From the NCBI GenBank assembly GCA_035260485.1, contig DATFVC010000028.1, forward strand, positions 1-58,317: a stretch of DNA of 58,317 nucleotides. Reading direction: 5' to 3'. The translations under genes and the position numbers were made by a program. The DNA is from VRUE01 sp035260485. Its GTDB lineage: Bacteria > Actinomycetota > Thermoleophilia > Solirubrobacterales > 70-9. The notes under the pieces are model-generated. The model was not told the origin of the DNA. It made no database searches and saw only the letters and a list, made by a program, of their open reading frames with translations. This document shows, one piece after another, positions 49,989-58,096 of the stretch (within the stretch, counting starts at the first letter, position 1; each line of letters begins with the position of its first letter).

Positions 49989-51206
49989 ATGGCCGCTGCC
50001 GAGAGCAACTCCGGATCGCCCGCCGAGCGCGCCGCCGCAGGCAAAGCCGCCCGTACCGCCGCGCCGCGCTCCAGCCACGGCGACTGGCAGGCGGCCGCCG
50101 ACCGCGCCGACCCCGTCGAGCTGCTCGAGCACCAGGCCACCTCACGCGTCGGCCAGCTGGTCCCCCTGCGCTACGGCCGCATGCTGGCTTCGCCGTTCGC
50201 CTTCTACCGCGGCGCCGCCGCCGTGATGGCGGCCGACCTCGCCCTCACCCCACAGTCCGGCTTCGAGGCGCAGCTCTGCGGCGACGCCCACCTTTCGAAC
50301 TTCGGCGCCTTCGCCTCGCCGGAGCGTGAGCTGGTCTTCGACGTCAACGACTTCGACGAGACGCTGCCCGGCCCCTGGGAGTGGGACGTCAAGCGCCTCG
50401 CGGCCAGCCTTTCGGTGGCGGGTCGCGAGCGCGGTTTCGACGGCGGCGAGCGGCGGCGGATCGCCCGCGCGATGGCGGCGGAATACCGGCAGACGATGCG
50501 GCGCATGGCGACGATGGGCAACCTCGAGGTCTGGTACCAGCGGATCGACGTCTCGACGATCGCCGCGGGCTGGGCCGCCGCGGTGGGGAAGAAGGAGCAG
50601 AGGACCTTCGAGCGCGGCGTGGCCAAGGCCCAGGCCAAGGATCGGATGCGTGCCGTCTCGAAGCTGGCTCGCGAGGTTGACGGCGAGCTGCGCATCGTCA
50701 GCGAACCGCCCCTGATCGTCCCGATCGAGGAGCTGGCCGGTGAGGCAGAGGACGTCGATGTCGAAGCCCGCGTGCTCGAGGTCTTCTCCGACTACCGCGA
50801 CTCGCTCGACTTCGACCGCGCCGCCCTGCTCGACGGCTACCGCTTTGCCGACGCCGCCTTCAAAGTGGTCGGGGTGGGCAGCGTCGGCACCCGCGCCTGG
50901 ATCGTCCTGCTGCTGGGACGGGACCAGGGCGACCCGCTTTTCCTGCAGGTCAAGGAAGCACAGCGCTCGGTGCTCGAGCCCTATGCGGCGCCGAGCCGGT
51001 TCGAGCATCAGGGCGATCGCCGACGACGAAGGCGTCGGCGGCGAGGAGGAGGAGGAGGAGGGCCGTATCGCCGCCCAACCAGTGCGATCTGGCTGGCCGC
51101 GCTCGGGACTCATCGTTGCCCGCCCGCCTCGCTCAGTGCGCGGGCGGGAGCGAGACCGGCGTCGAAGGCGGAGCGCCGTCCCTCAGCAGCGTCGCCAGGT
51201 AGATGA
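49989..51206 (+). CDS. DUF2252 protein, C-terminally truncated with an out-of-frame tail
   Basis: The first ~335 residues match the DUF2252 family, kinase-like proteins of unknown role: VPLRYGRMLASPFAFYRGAA, CGDAHLSNFGAFASPER, FDVNDFDETLPGPWEWDVKRLAASL, and GVGSVGTRAWIVLLLGRD, FLQVKEAQRSVLEPY. After FEHQGD the reading becomes RRRRRRRRRGGGGGG and unrelated sequence. The family normally continues for about 100 more residues (QxLMQAxSDxFLGW region), so the gene has lost its 3' part. It could still fold partly but is probably inactive. The tail overlaps the convergent cupin gene by 74 bases. Confidence 0.8.
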   Translation: MAAAESNSGSPAERAAAGKAARTAAPRSSHGDWQAAADRADPVELLEHQATSRVGQLVPLRYGRMLASPFAFYRGAAAVMAADLALTPQSGFEAQLCGDAHLSNFGAFASPERELVFDVNDFDETLPGPWEWDVKRLAASLSVAGRERGFDGGERRRIARAMAAEYRQTMRRMATMGNLEVWYQRIDVSTIAAGWAAAVGKKEQRTFERGVAKAQAKDRMRAVSKLAREVDGELRIVSEPPLIVPIEELAGEAEDVDVEARVLEVFSDYRDSLDFDRAALLDGYRFADAAFKVVGVGSVGTRAWIVLLLGRDQGDPLFLQVKEAQRSVLEPYAAPSRFEHQGDRRRRRRRRRGGGGGGPYRRPTSAIWLAALGTHRCPPASLSARAGARPASKAERRPSAASPGR

Positions 51207-51645
51207 CGACGGGCTTTGAGCCCTTGTTGGCAGCTTCGTGGATGTCGGCGGGCTGCTCGACGATCCACTCACCACCGCGGATGTTGCCCGTCTGTCCGGC
51301 CTCGATCTTTCGCACGACGGTCGGGCTTTGGTCGGACTCGCCGCGGCGGACGACCACTGAGCCTTGTCTGACCGTGTAGCGAAGCTCTCCCGCCTGAACG
51401 CGCGCGACCTGCGTTCCGAGGTGATGGTGAGTCGCCAGCTGGGCTCCCGGCTCCACGACCACCCGGCTGAGGACCATGGTGCGACCCGGGGCTCCCTGCA
51501 CCCGGCTCGTCTGTGCCAGCGCGTTCCGAATCGCGGTGGGCGCAGCCTCAGACTTGCCCAAGGCGGCTGGAAGCAGGGCGCCGAAGGCAGTGCCAACCGC
51601 CAGGGCAACACCAAGTGGAAGTGGGTGTCGGGCAAGGCGAATCAC
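51133..51645 (-). CDS. secreted cupin-domain protein
   Basis: The 170-residue protein (GTG start) has an N-terminal hydrophobic signal (LGVALAVGTAFGALLPAALG). The single cupin barrel has the metal-site pattern VVEPGAQLATHHHLGTQVARVQAGEL and the second motif GEWIVEQPADIHEAANKGSKPVVIYLA. His residues at HHH and IHEA could bind a metal. Function unknown; perhaps an envelope small-molecule binder. Confidence 0.8.
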   Translation of the reverse strand: MIRLARHPLPLGVALAVGTAFGALLPAALGKSEAAPTAIRNALAQTSRVQGAPGRTMVLSRVVVEPGAQLATHHHLGTQVARVQAGELRYTVRQGSVVVRRGESDQSPTVVRKIEAGQTGNIRGGEWIVEQPADIHEAANKGSKPVVIYLATLLRDGAPPSTPVSLPPAH

Positions 51646-51855
51646 AGCGAGCCAGGCTAGGCGATTCAGTGGACGCCCCGCGGGGCTCAGCCATGCGCAG
51701 CCCCTCGCCCGGTTTCCACCGAAATGGAGTTGATTCCCCCTGGGGGTCGTCCTCGAGTTCGGACTGGGAATGCGCTGGCCAGATCAGCCTGGGGACCTGC
51801 CCGCCTCATCTCGCCGCGCCGCCAACGGGAACGACCCCGACTGCGGGGGGATCGA
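51646..51855. other. non-coding stretch
   Basis: Between the cupin gene and the tRNA-Leu fragment I see no supported gene; overlapping short frames have no ribosome site and no recognisable motif. Confidence 0.4.
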
Positions 51856-51914
51856 TGCGGCTGAATGGAGTCGAACCATCACGGGGGTTTCCACCCACAA
51901 GGCCCTCAACCACG
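51856..51914 (-). pseudogene. 3' part of a tRNA-Leu(GAG) gene (attachment-site scar)
   Basis: On the minus strand the anticodon loop TTGAGGG is followed by a long variable arm (GTGGGTGGAAACCCCCG), then the T-arm ATGGTTCGACTCCAT and the acceptor strand CAGCCGC plus A. The matching 5' strand GCGGCTG and D-arm are absent upstream. This is what remains at the far end of an element integrated in a tRNA gene. Confidence 0.6.
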
Positions 51915-52064
51915 ATGGGAGAGCCTTTCTCGATGGCATTTGACGTTGCCAGGCGATCTTAGCTTCTCTTGGGTGACGCCTGGGATGCGGAAAGCGGTCC
52001 GAGGAACGGTCCGACGAGCTCGCAGCCCAGAAATCCAGGTGATCGTGGAGGCGACACCATAGGG

Positions 52065-52080
52065 TGTATAGTGATGCTAT
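52065..52080 (+). promoter_or_regulatory. -10 and small inverted repeat at the vapB start
   Basis: TATAGT (52068) lies five bases before the start codon, and ATAG - 5 nt - CTAT spans it. A leaderless transcript autoregulated by the ribbon-helix-helix antitoxin is likely. Confidence 0.45.
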
Positions 52081-52342
52081 GAGCAGAACGCAGGTCTATC
52101 TAGGCGAGGGGGAGCTGGAGCTTCTCGAGCGCGCCTCGCGCGACACGGGCGCATCCCGCTCGGAGCTGATCCGCCGCGCGGTTCGTACAACCTTCGGTGA
52201 GCAGGGGGCGGAGGAGAAGCTTCGCGCCCTCAAGGCCAGCGCCGGCTCCTGGAAAGGCCGACGCAGCAGCGGCGCCGAGTATGTAGACGCGATTCGCGGC
52301 GGGGATCTCAATGATCGCTTGGCCCGGCTCGGCGTCAAGTGA
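52079..52342 (+). CDS. vapB: ribbon-helix-helix antitoxin (VapB/CopG type)
   Basis: The 87-residue protein starts MSRTQVYLGEGELELLERAS, then GASRSELIRRAVRTTFG: a strand followed by two helices, as in CopG/Arc repressors. The C-terminal part (SWKGRRSSGAEYVDAIRGGD) is a toxin-binding tail. The start is at 52079, next to a -10. It overlaps the toxin start (GTGA). Confidence 0.87.
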   Translation: MSRTQVYLGEGELELLERASRDTGASRSELIRRAVRTTFGEQGAEEKLRALKASAGSWKGRRSSGAEYVDAIRGGDLNDRLARLGVK

Positions 52343-52716
52343 AACTGCTCGACACCAGCGTCGCCATCGACCACCTCCGCGGCTCGCCCCCCGCCGTCGA
52401 TCTCCTAACCGACCTGCTGGACGCCGAAGAGTCCATCTTTGCCAGCGAGGTCGTGCGCTTTGAGTTGTTGGCTGGCGTGCGCGAGAAAGAGGTCGACGCA
52501 CTGGAGCAGTTCTTCTCGGCGATTTCTTGGGTGCCGATAGGGGAGGAGGTGGCCCGGGCCGCCGGGTCCCTTGCTCAGCGCCACCGCCGCTCCCACAGCG
52601 GCATCGACGATGCCGATTACCTGATCGCCGCCACCGCGCTCCTGCTTGAGGCCGATCTGCTGACGACGAACGTGCGCCACTTCCCAATGATCACCGGGCT
52701 CGAGCCCGCCTACTGA
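52339..52716 (+). CDS. vapC: PIN-domain toxin (VapC)
   Basis: The 125-residue protein starts at a GTG overlapping the antitoxin stop. PIN residues: LLDTSVAIDHLRG near residue 4, VVRFELLAGVRE near residue 38, GIDDADYLIAATALLL near residue 88, LLTTNVRHFPMI near residue 107. It is of the FitB-like group. Complete and probably active. It lies between the two tRNA 3' fragments. Confidence 0.88.
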   Translation: MKLLDTSVAIDHLRGSPPAVDLLTDLLDAEESIFASEVVRFELLAGVREKEVDALEQFFSAISWVPIGEEVARAAGSLAQRHRRSHSGIDDADYLIAATALLLEADLLTTNVRHFPMITGLEPAY

Positions 52717-52740
52717 GCCGTGGAACGCCGGCCATCCGCT

Positions 52741-53010
52741 TTAGGGAGTCGGAACTAGGAAGTAGCGAGCGACCTTCTCGCAGTTCGGGCTCCCGTCGAC
52801 GGCGGCTTTCAATGCGGCCTGCGAGACAGCCGGAAAGCGGATTGCTTCATCCGTTCCTTCGGCTCCCAGGTTGGTTATCTCGGCTCGTTCCCAAGTGCCC
52901 TCGATCCCCAACTCGGCTGCCAGCTCCTCCACGAGTCGAGCGGCGTCGGCTTCGTTCTCAAGTGCGGCCTGTCGGATGTTGAGGATGGCGAATTCATATT
53001 CGTTGGTCAT
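52741..53010 (-). CDS. small hypothetical soluble protein
   Basis: I start at the ATG at 53010 (MTNEYEFAILNI); an upstream start would add eight residues. The 89-residue protein is acidic and helical (QAALENEADAARLVEELAAELGI), then FPAVSQAALKAAVDG and a C-terminal strand. No family recognised. It sits after the VapBC pair on the opposite strand, inside the stretch bounded by tRNA scars. Confidence 0.5.
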   Translation of the reverse strand: MTNEYEFAILNIRQAALENEADAARLVEELAAELGIEGTWERAEITNLGAEGTDEAIRFPAVSQAALKAAVDGSPNCEKVARYFLVPTP

Positions 53011-53141
53011 GCAGACCAGGATACGCCGGGGCACTACCCCCTTTGGCGTCCGGGGTGGGCGGGCTGGAACGCGAACGGTGCGACGAACCCGGACTAGGTT
53101 CTGGTCGCCTAATCAAAGAACTCACATGTGTATAGGATCGT

Positions 53142-53218
53142 GAAATTCCCCTTCCGGATCAGCCTTCCGCTCCTTGCCATTTTGAGGGGATTCTGCGGCG
53201 CCTAAATTGGGGAATTTC
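53142..53218. repeat. 10-bp inverted repeat with a 57-nt centre
   Basis: gaaattcccc (53142-53151) and ggggaatttc (53209-53218) are exactly complementary, in AT-richer DNA before the tRNA fragment. Could be a recombination or regulatory site. The rest of 53011-53301 shows no gene. Confidence 0.45.
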
Positions 53219-53301
53219 TTGAGCTTCTCGTCGCTACTTTATCGCTACGTCTCGCACAGTTTTTGGCTCTACGACTTCGTTTCCGCCGCTTGATCAGCAG
53301 C

Positions 53302-53343
53302 CTAAGAAACCGAAGGTCACAGGTTCGAATCCTGTCGGGCGCG
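53302..53343 (+). pseudogene. tRNA 3'-half fragment (attachment-site scar)
   Basis: Sequence from an anticodon-loop-like CTAAGAA through variable AGGTC, T-arm ACAGG-TTCGAAT-CCTGT, acceptor strand CGGGCGC and G has exact tRNA geometry. The 5' strand GCGCCCG and D-arm are not found in the preceding 150 bp. It marks the border of the lower-GC island to its right. Confidence 0.65.
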
Positions 53344-53389
53344 TTGCTCCCACGAAGATCCGCGTGGTCTCCTCTTCGATCCTTGAGCC

Positions 53390-54355
53390 CTACTGGCTAG
53401 GCGGACCCACAAAGTCCCCCTCCCACAACTGTGGGGGCGGTAGGGGCTGTTTGTTGGCCTTGTCCCATAGTTCGACAGCGAGCGGGTGTCGAGACGCCAG
53501 AACAATGTCGTAGAGCGGCGAGTTAGTGGGGACGGTTCGGACGCATCGACGAGCTATGTGAACCAGGCCCAGATCACGTAGCTGATCGTCGTAGTAGTTC
53601 CGAATGTTATGAGCAGTCTTGCCCTCAGTGGAGTCGAGAAGGCTTTTGGGATCCGGATGATTCAGCATCAGCCTGGGAAGGTCGTAGCCCCCCGCTGCCA
53701 TTGAACGGTGGATGCCTGAAAACGGCAAGTTAATGATGAAGTCGATGTACTTAAAGCGCGCCGCCAAATAGCGGATGGTCGAGAAGTGCAGGTTCGGCTT
53801 CGCCGGGTCGAGATAGGCGATGATGAGGGCCTTGGGGTTCAGCAAGTCGCATACCTTTTCTAGGTGCTGGCGGTCATTGGCATCTCCGCGCACGATCTCA
53901 ACCTCCGGGCGCGATCCAATTCGTGCCCTCAAGGCTTTAGTGCAGACTCCCGAGAAATCTGAGAAGACGTAGCGATCAAACGGCTGCTGGATGGCAAGTG
54001 CCTCCAGCGGCGACCCTGCGACCTCCTCTCCAGTCACGTCGTCATAGAGGAGGCCGGGCCCCGAGAAAAGCTCCATGTAATGCACGTCAAACCATTGGCG
54101 ATTCATCGCTTGGCCTACGATCCCTAGATCCGCTCGAACCATCTTGGCCTTCTCAGCAGAGTGTGGCTTGACTAGGCGTACGGGTAGTCCATCCGTCGTT
54201 CCAGGAACCAGCCCATCTCGGCCTGGCAGTCGGATCTGCTCGCTGGGCGGTTCCGCGGCATGAAGATGTCGTTTTGCCGGCTTGTGCTTCGGGACCGGCT
54301 TACCGGGGTCGAAAAGGCGCGACTTTCCTGAGAATGTGTGCGCTATAAGACGCAC
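53390..54355 (-). CDS. tcmP: three-Cys-motif partner protein TcmP
   Basis: The 321-residue protein (GTG start) has the TcmP pattern: SAEKAKMVRADLGIVGQAM, YMELFSGPGLLYDD, EVAGSPLEAL, RYVFSDFSG, VEIVRGDAND, IAYLDPAKPNLHFSTI and FIINLPFSG. The first part recalls a methyltransferase-like Rossmann fold (ELFSGPG, then an acidic SD, then LDP). It is named for occurring next to three-Cys-motif proteins, as here (DUF5131 at 54414). Biochemical role is not established to my knowledge. Lower GC than the rest of the window. Confidence 0.85.
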   Translation of the reverse strand: MRLIAHTFSGKSRLFDPGKPVPKHKPAKRHLHAAEPPSEQIRLPGRDGLVPGTTDGLPVRLVKPHSAEKAKMVRADLGIVGQAMNRQWFDVHYMELFSGPGLLYDDVTGEEVAGSPLEALAIQQPFDRYVFSDFSGVCTKALRARIGSRPEVEIVRGDANDRQHLEKVCDLLNPKALIIAYLDPAKPNLHFSTIRYLAARFKYIDFIINLPFSGIHRSMAAGGYDLPRLMLNHPDPKSLLDSTEGKTAHNIRNYYDDQLRDLGLVHIARRCVRTVPTNSPLYDIVLASRHPLAVELWDKANKQPLPPPQLWEGDFVGPPSQ

Positions 54356-54413
54356 AAAAGTAGACGGCGTGGTGGACGGTCTTCCTGCCGTCGGTTCTTA
54401 AACACTCGCCGAA

Positions 54414-55229
54414 TTAGCCAATTGGCATCGGCTTGCGGGACCGCTGAAGTTGGGTCGGACGCTTGCGTCGGGTTGAGGCTCCTTGCCGAGTTGGAAGCTC
54501 ATCAAGTAGCGACTTAGGCATCGCGTTTGGCATTTCATCCCATGTGCGCCCCTGTAGCTGGCGTCCTCCAGACTTCGGCCGGGCTCCCCCCCATTGCTTG
54601 AAGAAGTACGCCACCCCTTCGTCTAGGCAGTGATCGCGGAGTTCAACCAGCCACTCTTCCTTCACCGGCCGGTGCTTGGGACCGGACTCGCCGCCGGATA
54701 TGAGCCAATGAATGTCCTTGAGATCAAGGCCTTCGAGTGGACCGAGCAGTGGCTCTGCCGAGATAAAACGGACAGCCGCGGGCACCTGACGCAGGTAGTT
54801 GGCCCTATCCACGAATCGACGGTTCTCGATCGTCACGCCGATCCACACGTTTTTGGGCCAGGGCAAATCAGGGGCGAGGTCAGCCAACCGCTTGTGTCGC
54901 TTGGTCAAGACCTGAAAGACGTGATGGTCGGCGTGGACCATCACATCGAAGACTCGCGCGATGTACTCGGGTGGGATGTCCTCGTGGAAGAGATCGCTCA
55001 TCGAGTTCACAAAGATTTGGCGAGGTCGGCGCCAACGCAGCGGCACCTCCAAGCGCTCTGGCCAGAGCTTGAGGTCGAAGCCTTGCTCGTAGGGATGGCC
55101 GGGAATTCCTCGCCAGCGCTCTGCAAAGGTCTCTGCGTAGCAATGCGCGCAACCAGGAGACACCTTTGAGCACCCCGTGACAGGGTTCCAGGTTGCCTGA
55201 GTCCACTCGATAGAGCTACGGCCAGCCAT
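54414..55229 (-). CDS. DUF5131 / phage Gp37-Gp68 family protein (three-Cys motif)
   Basis: I start at the ATG at 55229 (MAGRSSIEWTQATWNP). The 271-residue protein has WNPVTGCSKVSPGCAHCYAE with three cysteines (C-x6-C-x2-C), as in radical-SAM-like [4Fe-4S] proteins. Further motifs are RRPRQIFVNSMSDLFHE, FQVLTKRHKRL, PWPKNVWIGVTIEN, FISAEPLLGPL and WLISGGESGPKHRP. The family occurs in phages and islands, often with TcmP. Only 58 bases separate it from tcmP, so they form an operon. Possible base or tRNA modification enzyme; function unproven. Confidence 0.9.
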   Translation of the reverse strand: MAGRSSIEWTQATWNPVTGCSKVSPGCAHCYAETFAERWRGIPGHPYEQGFDLKLWPERLEVPLRWRRPRQIFVNSMSDLFHEDIPPEYIARVFDVMVHADHHVFQVLTKRHKRLADLAPDLPWPKNVWIGVTIENRRFVDRANYLRQVPAAVRFISAEPLLGPLEGLDLKDIHWLISGGESGPKHRPVKEEWLVELRDHCLDEGVAYFFKQWGGARPKSGGRQLQGRTWDEMPNAMPKSLLDELPTRQGASTRRKRPTQLQRSRKPMPIG

Positions 55230-55399
55230 GACCGTTGAGGGTACATAGGTCAATAGGGAGCGGAGAGGCTCGGACGGGAGCTTGCACTGATTTGTCCCGG
55301 AGTAGATTGCCCGGTACCGATTGGCCACCCCCGTGCCATCATGAGCGCCCCGCAAGGCCGTCGCCAGCGCGGCTGTTGAGAGCAAGAGGATGAGCTTTG
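55230..55399. other. divergent promoter region of the island
   Basis: 170 bp between the DUF5131 and HD-domain genes. No clear operator seen; the two units are divergently transcribed and may share control. Confidence 0.4.
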
Positions 55400-57283
55400 A
55401 TGGCAGGTAAACGGAAAAACGAGGGAGATGGCCAGGAGGAGTTGACCCTCGCGCCCCCCGAGGAGGCGGGGTCAGCGGAGACGGTATTGGTCGAGCCTCG
55501 CGGCGAAGCCGCGGATTCGAGCCGCCTGATCAAGGAGACGCTGCTGCCGATCTCCGGCATGGTGCGCCTTAGTCGCCGCGAGTTGGAAGTCATCGACCAT
55601 CCGGCTTTTCAGCGGCTGTTTGAGGTCTACCAGCTGGGCCAGACCCATCTCGTCTATCGGGGTGCCACTCATATGAGGGGAGAGCACGCGCTTGGAACTG
55701 TGAGCGCGGCGATGGGGATCATGGAGGCCATCAACCGCAATGCCCCGCTTGCCTCCGGGCCGCCGGGCGAGCATTGGGAGCACGGTCCCAGGCTCTCGGC
55801 CCCCGAGGAAGCATTCGTGCGCCTTGGCGCGCTTCTACACGACATCGGACATTTGCCGGCGGGACACACCCTTGAGGACGAGCTAGGTCTGCTGCCGCGT
55901 CACGACGCCGATGAGCGTCTGGAACTTATTTTGAATCGAAAAAAGTGGCGTGGCCGCTCTGGCGAGTCCCTAAGAGAACTGATCGATGAAAAATACGGCG
56001 AGGAGGCTGTTGCCGCAGGTCGGCTGGAGAAGGGAAAGCGACTGACCCCGAGCGATCTGGTGATTCGCCTGATCTCCTGCGACCATAGCGGTGTCGAGAT
56101 TCCAACCGAGCCCGATTTCCGTATTGGTGTCTGCCGCGACATCATCGGTAACACCATTTGCGCCGATCTCATCGATTATCTCCATCGGGATTGGCTTCAC
56201 CTCGGCAAGCCACGCTACTTCGATCCGCGATTGCTCGAGTACATGCGTATCGTCACTCGTGATGAGGGCGACGGTCCCGAGGATCGACTCGTCATCCATC
56301 TCGGAGCCGGATCACGTCCCCGTCCAGATGCTGTCACCGCGATCCTCGATTTGCTGGAGAGCCGCTACCAGCTTTCCGAGATCGCGCTGTTTCATCGAGT
56401 AAAGCTGGCTGCCGCCGGCATGCTTGAGCGGGTGATAGCCGAGTATCGGGACACCTTTGTCGACGAAAAGGCTCGGAGGACGGCGATCGCGGGTCTGATC
56501 CCCGAGCTACTCGAGTGCTCGGACCCAGAGGTACTGAGCCTGCTCGAGCTTAAGCTTCAAGAGCGGCGCGCCGAGGTTTCAGAGCCGAAGAGGATTGACG
56601 CAGCCATTGACTTGGCTCGGCGCCTCCGGGTGCGGCAGCTTCACAGAGATCTTCACATCCTCTACGCGGATGATCTGGGCAAGCCGCAGACCAAGCTGAT
56701 CGCCAAGCGGTTCTCTGGGGATCCGGACCTGGGAGAGAAGGCTCAGGCAGCAATCAGGGTTGCGGCAGAGAATCGGCTAAAGGCAATCCGCCTCTTGGAG
56801 CGCTCTTTCGGGTTGCCTGACTGCTCCATAGTTATGTACTGCCCGCCGCTGGAGATGAATACGAAGATCGCTGAAGTCGGGATCTTCAGCAAGGGTCTCG
56901 TTGGCTCACTCAACAATCTCGACGAGGACAATCACATCAGTGGCGGCCATCTCGATGCCCAACAGGAACGCTTTCGCCGCCTCTGGCGGATCTCATTCGC
57001 CATTGACCGCGCGGCCCATCAAAATTTGAAGGAGGCTGGCTTGCTCGGCCCGCTTCGGGCGGCAATTGAGAAGTCCACGCTGTGGACCCCTCGGGACTTC
57101 GGTGATGGCGCCGAGGATGCCGTCCGAGACATCGCCGAAACTGTCGTCCAACGTGATGCTTCACCCTGGTACGAGCGTGAGATCGTCGAACCCGCCCTCA
57201 ACCGGGAAGCGGAAAGTCTGCAAAGTCCTGGAGGGGCGCCATCGGTCATCTCGTTCATAGGCCAGAAGCGCAAGCGAAGCTGA
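55400..57283 (+). CDS. HD-domain phosphohydrolase (dNTPase/SAMHD1-like)
   Basis: The 627-residue protein starts at the ATG at 55400 (MAGKRKNEG); AGAGGA lies upstream. After an acidic tail comes FQRLFEVYQLGQTHLVYRGATH and RGEHALGTVSAAMG, then the HD pair in RLGALLHDIGHLPAGHTLEDE and the late acidic motif GNTICADLIDYLHRDWLH. This is the metal set of HD hydrolases of the dGTPase/SAMHD1 group. The C-terminal half (about residues 290-600) is helical and unrelated to anything I recognise. Such enzymes deplete dNTPs or cut nucleotides, a known antiviral strategy. The ImmA gene follows. Confidence 0.85.
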   Translation: MAGKRKNEGDGQEELTLAPPEEAGSAETVLVEPRGEAADSSRLIKETLLPISGMVRLSRRELEVIDHPAFQRLFEVYQLGQTHLVYRGATHMRGEHALGTVSAAMGIMEAINRNAPLASGPPGEHWEHGPRLSAPEEAFVRLGALLHDIGHLPAGHTLEDELGLLPRHDADERLELILNRKKWRGRSGESLRELIDEKYGEEAVAAGRLEKGKRLTPSDLVIRLISCDHSGVEIPTEPDFRIGVCRDIIGNTICADLIDYLHRDWLHLGKPRYFDPRLLEYMRIVTRDEGDGPEDRLVIHLGAGSRPRPDAVTAILDLLESRYQLSEIALFHRVKLAAAGMLERVIAEYRDTFVDEKARRTAIAGLIPELLECSDPEVLSLLELKLQERRAEVSEPKRIDAAIDLARRLRVRQLHRDLHILYADDLGKPQTKLIAKRFSGDPDLGEKAQAAIRVAAENRLKAIRLLERSFGLPDCSIVMYCPPLEMNTKIAEVGIFSKGLVGSLNNLDEDNHISGGHLDAQQERFRRLWRISFAIDRAAHQNLKEAGLLGPLRAAIEKSTLWTPRDFGDGAEDAVRDIAETVVQRDASPWYEREIVEPALNREAESLQSPGGAPSVISFIGQKRKRS

Positions 57284-57312
57284 GATCACGCCTTGCGTGG
57301 CGGGCTGTCGAG

Positions 57313-58029
57313 TTGGCTGGTCCGGGCGATATGGCTGTGGACCTGATCGGAGTCTGCGAGAAGCTTGGTGTCGGTCTACGGGTCGTACCTGCCGACGGTC
57401 GACGGCGGGGCGCGCTCGTTCGTTGCGGCAACTCGTGGGAGGTCCTACTCATGCGGCGGAATGCGCCAAACGAGCCCATCGCTCCGCATGAGCGATTCAC
57501 GATCGCGCACGAGCTAGGCCACTACGTCCTCATGGAGGAGTCAAACTTCCAGGCCCAGCGTCGATCCGAGTACTGGCTGGGCGAGGATCTCTGTCACCAC
57601 TTCGCGTCCCACCTCCTGATTCGACCAGAGTTTCTAGATCAGATCGTGGAGCCTCAAAGCACGGCTGATTTGATGGCCAGCGTCAATCGACTCGCACGTC
57701 GAGCTCAGGTAACGGCTGAGCCAGCCGCCCGGGCATTGATTCGGCGTGTTGATGTCCCTGTTGCGCTCGGGACCTTCCTACTAGACCCTTTGCCTTCTAC
57801 GAACCGTCTCGGCTTCCGGGGCTGGTGGGTAGAGAACAAGCAGTGGTGGGGAGGAAGGGGGGGGCGCAGGCTCGCGGTGTACGCCGACCATCCCCTTGCA
57901 CCGGTCTTTCGAGCGATGCAGCGCATAAGACCTCGCCAGATAGCCTCGCCGGAAATCTCTGGTGCCCAGGCCGCCACGCTCCGGCGCCGCAGCCTGCGAT
58001 GGGCCTCATTCGCTGCTCTGCTCGCATAG
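57313..58029 (+). CDS. ImmA/IrrE-type metallopeptidase
   Basis: The 238-residue frame has the zinc motif FTIAHELGHYVLMEES (HExxH) with upstream LGVGLRVVPADGRRRGALV, and CHHFASHLLIRPEFLD with further likely ligands. ImmA/IrrE peptidases cleave repressors to activate mobile elements or stress genes. The start is unsure: TTG at 57313 or ATG at 57331; the family N-terminal helix (AWRAVELAG) is partly encoded further upstream with only a CTG at 57280 overlapping the HD gene stop. The C-terminal part is unlike the standard family. Confidence 0.85.
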   Translation: MAGPGDMAVDLIGVCEKLGVGLRVVPADGRRRGALVRCGNSWEVLLMRRNAPNEPIAPHERFTIAHELGHYVLMEESNFQAQRRSEYWLGEDLCHHFASHLLIRPEFLDQIVEPQSTADLMASVNRLARRAQVTAEPAARALIRRVDVPVALGTFLLDPLPSTNRLGFRGWWVENKQWWGGRGGRRLAVYADHPLAPVFRAMQRIRPRQIASPEISGAQAATLRRRSLRWASFAALLA

Positions 58030-58096
58030 CCCCACGGTGCCCAGCAGTGCTCCAAGTCCGTGCACCGAACCGAAGAGCGCAGGCTAGTCTGGAGGT

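Noticed and set aside
51865..52062. Short plus-strand frames over the tRNA-Leu fragment
   Set aside because: They are translations of the opposite strand of a tRNA 3' half, a common source of false proteins.
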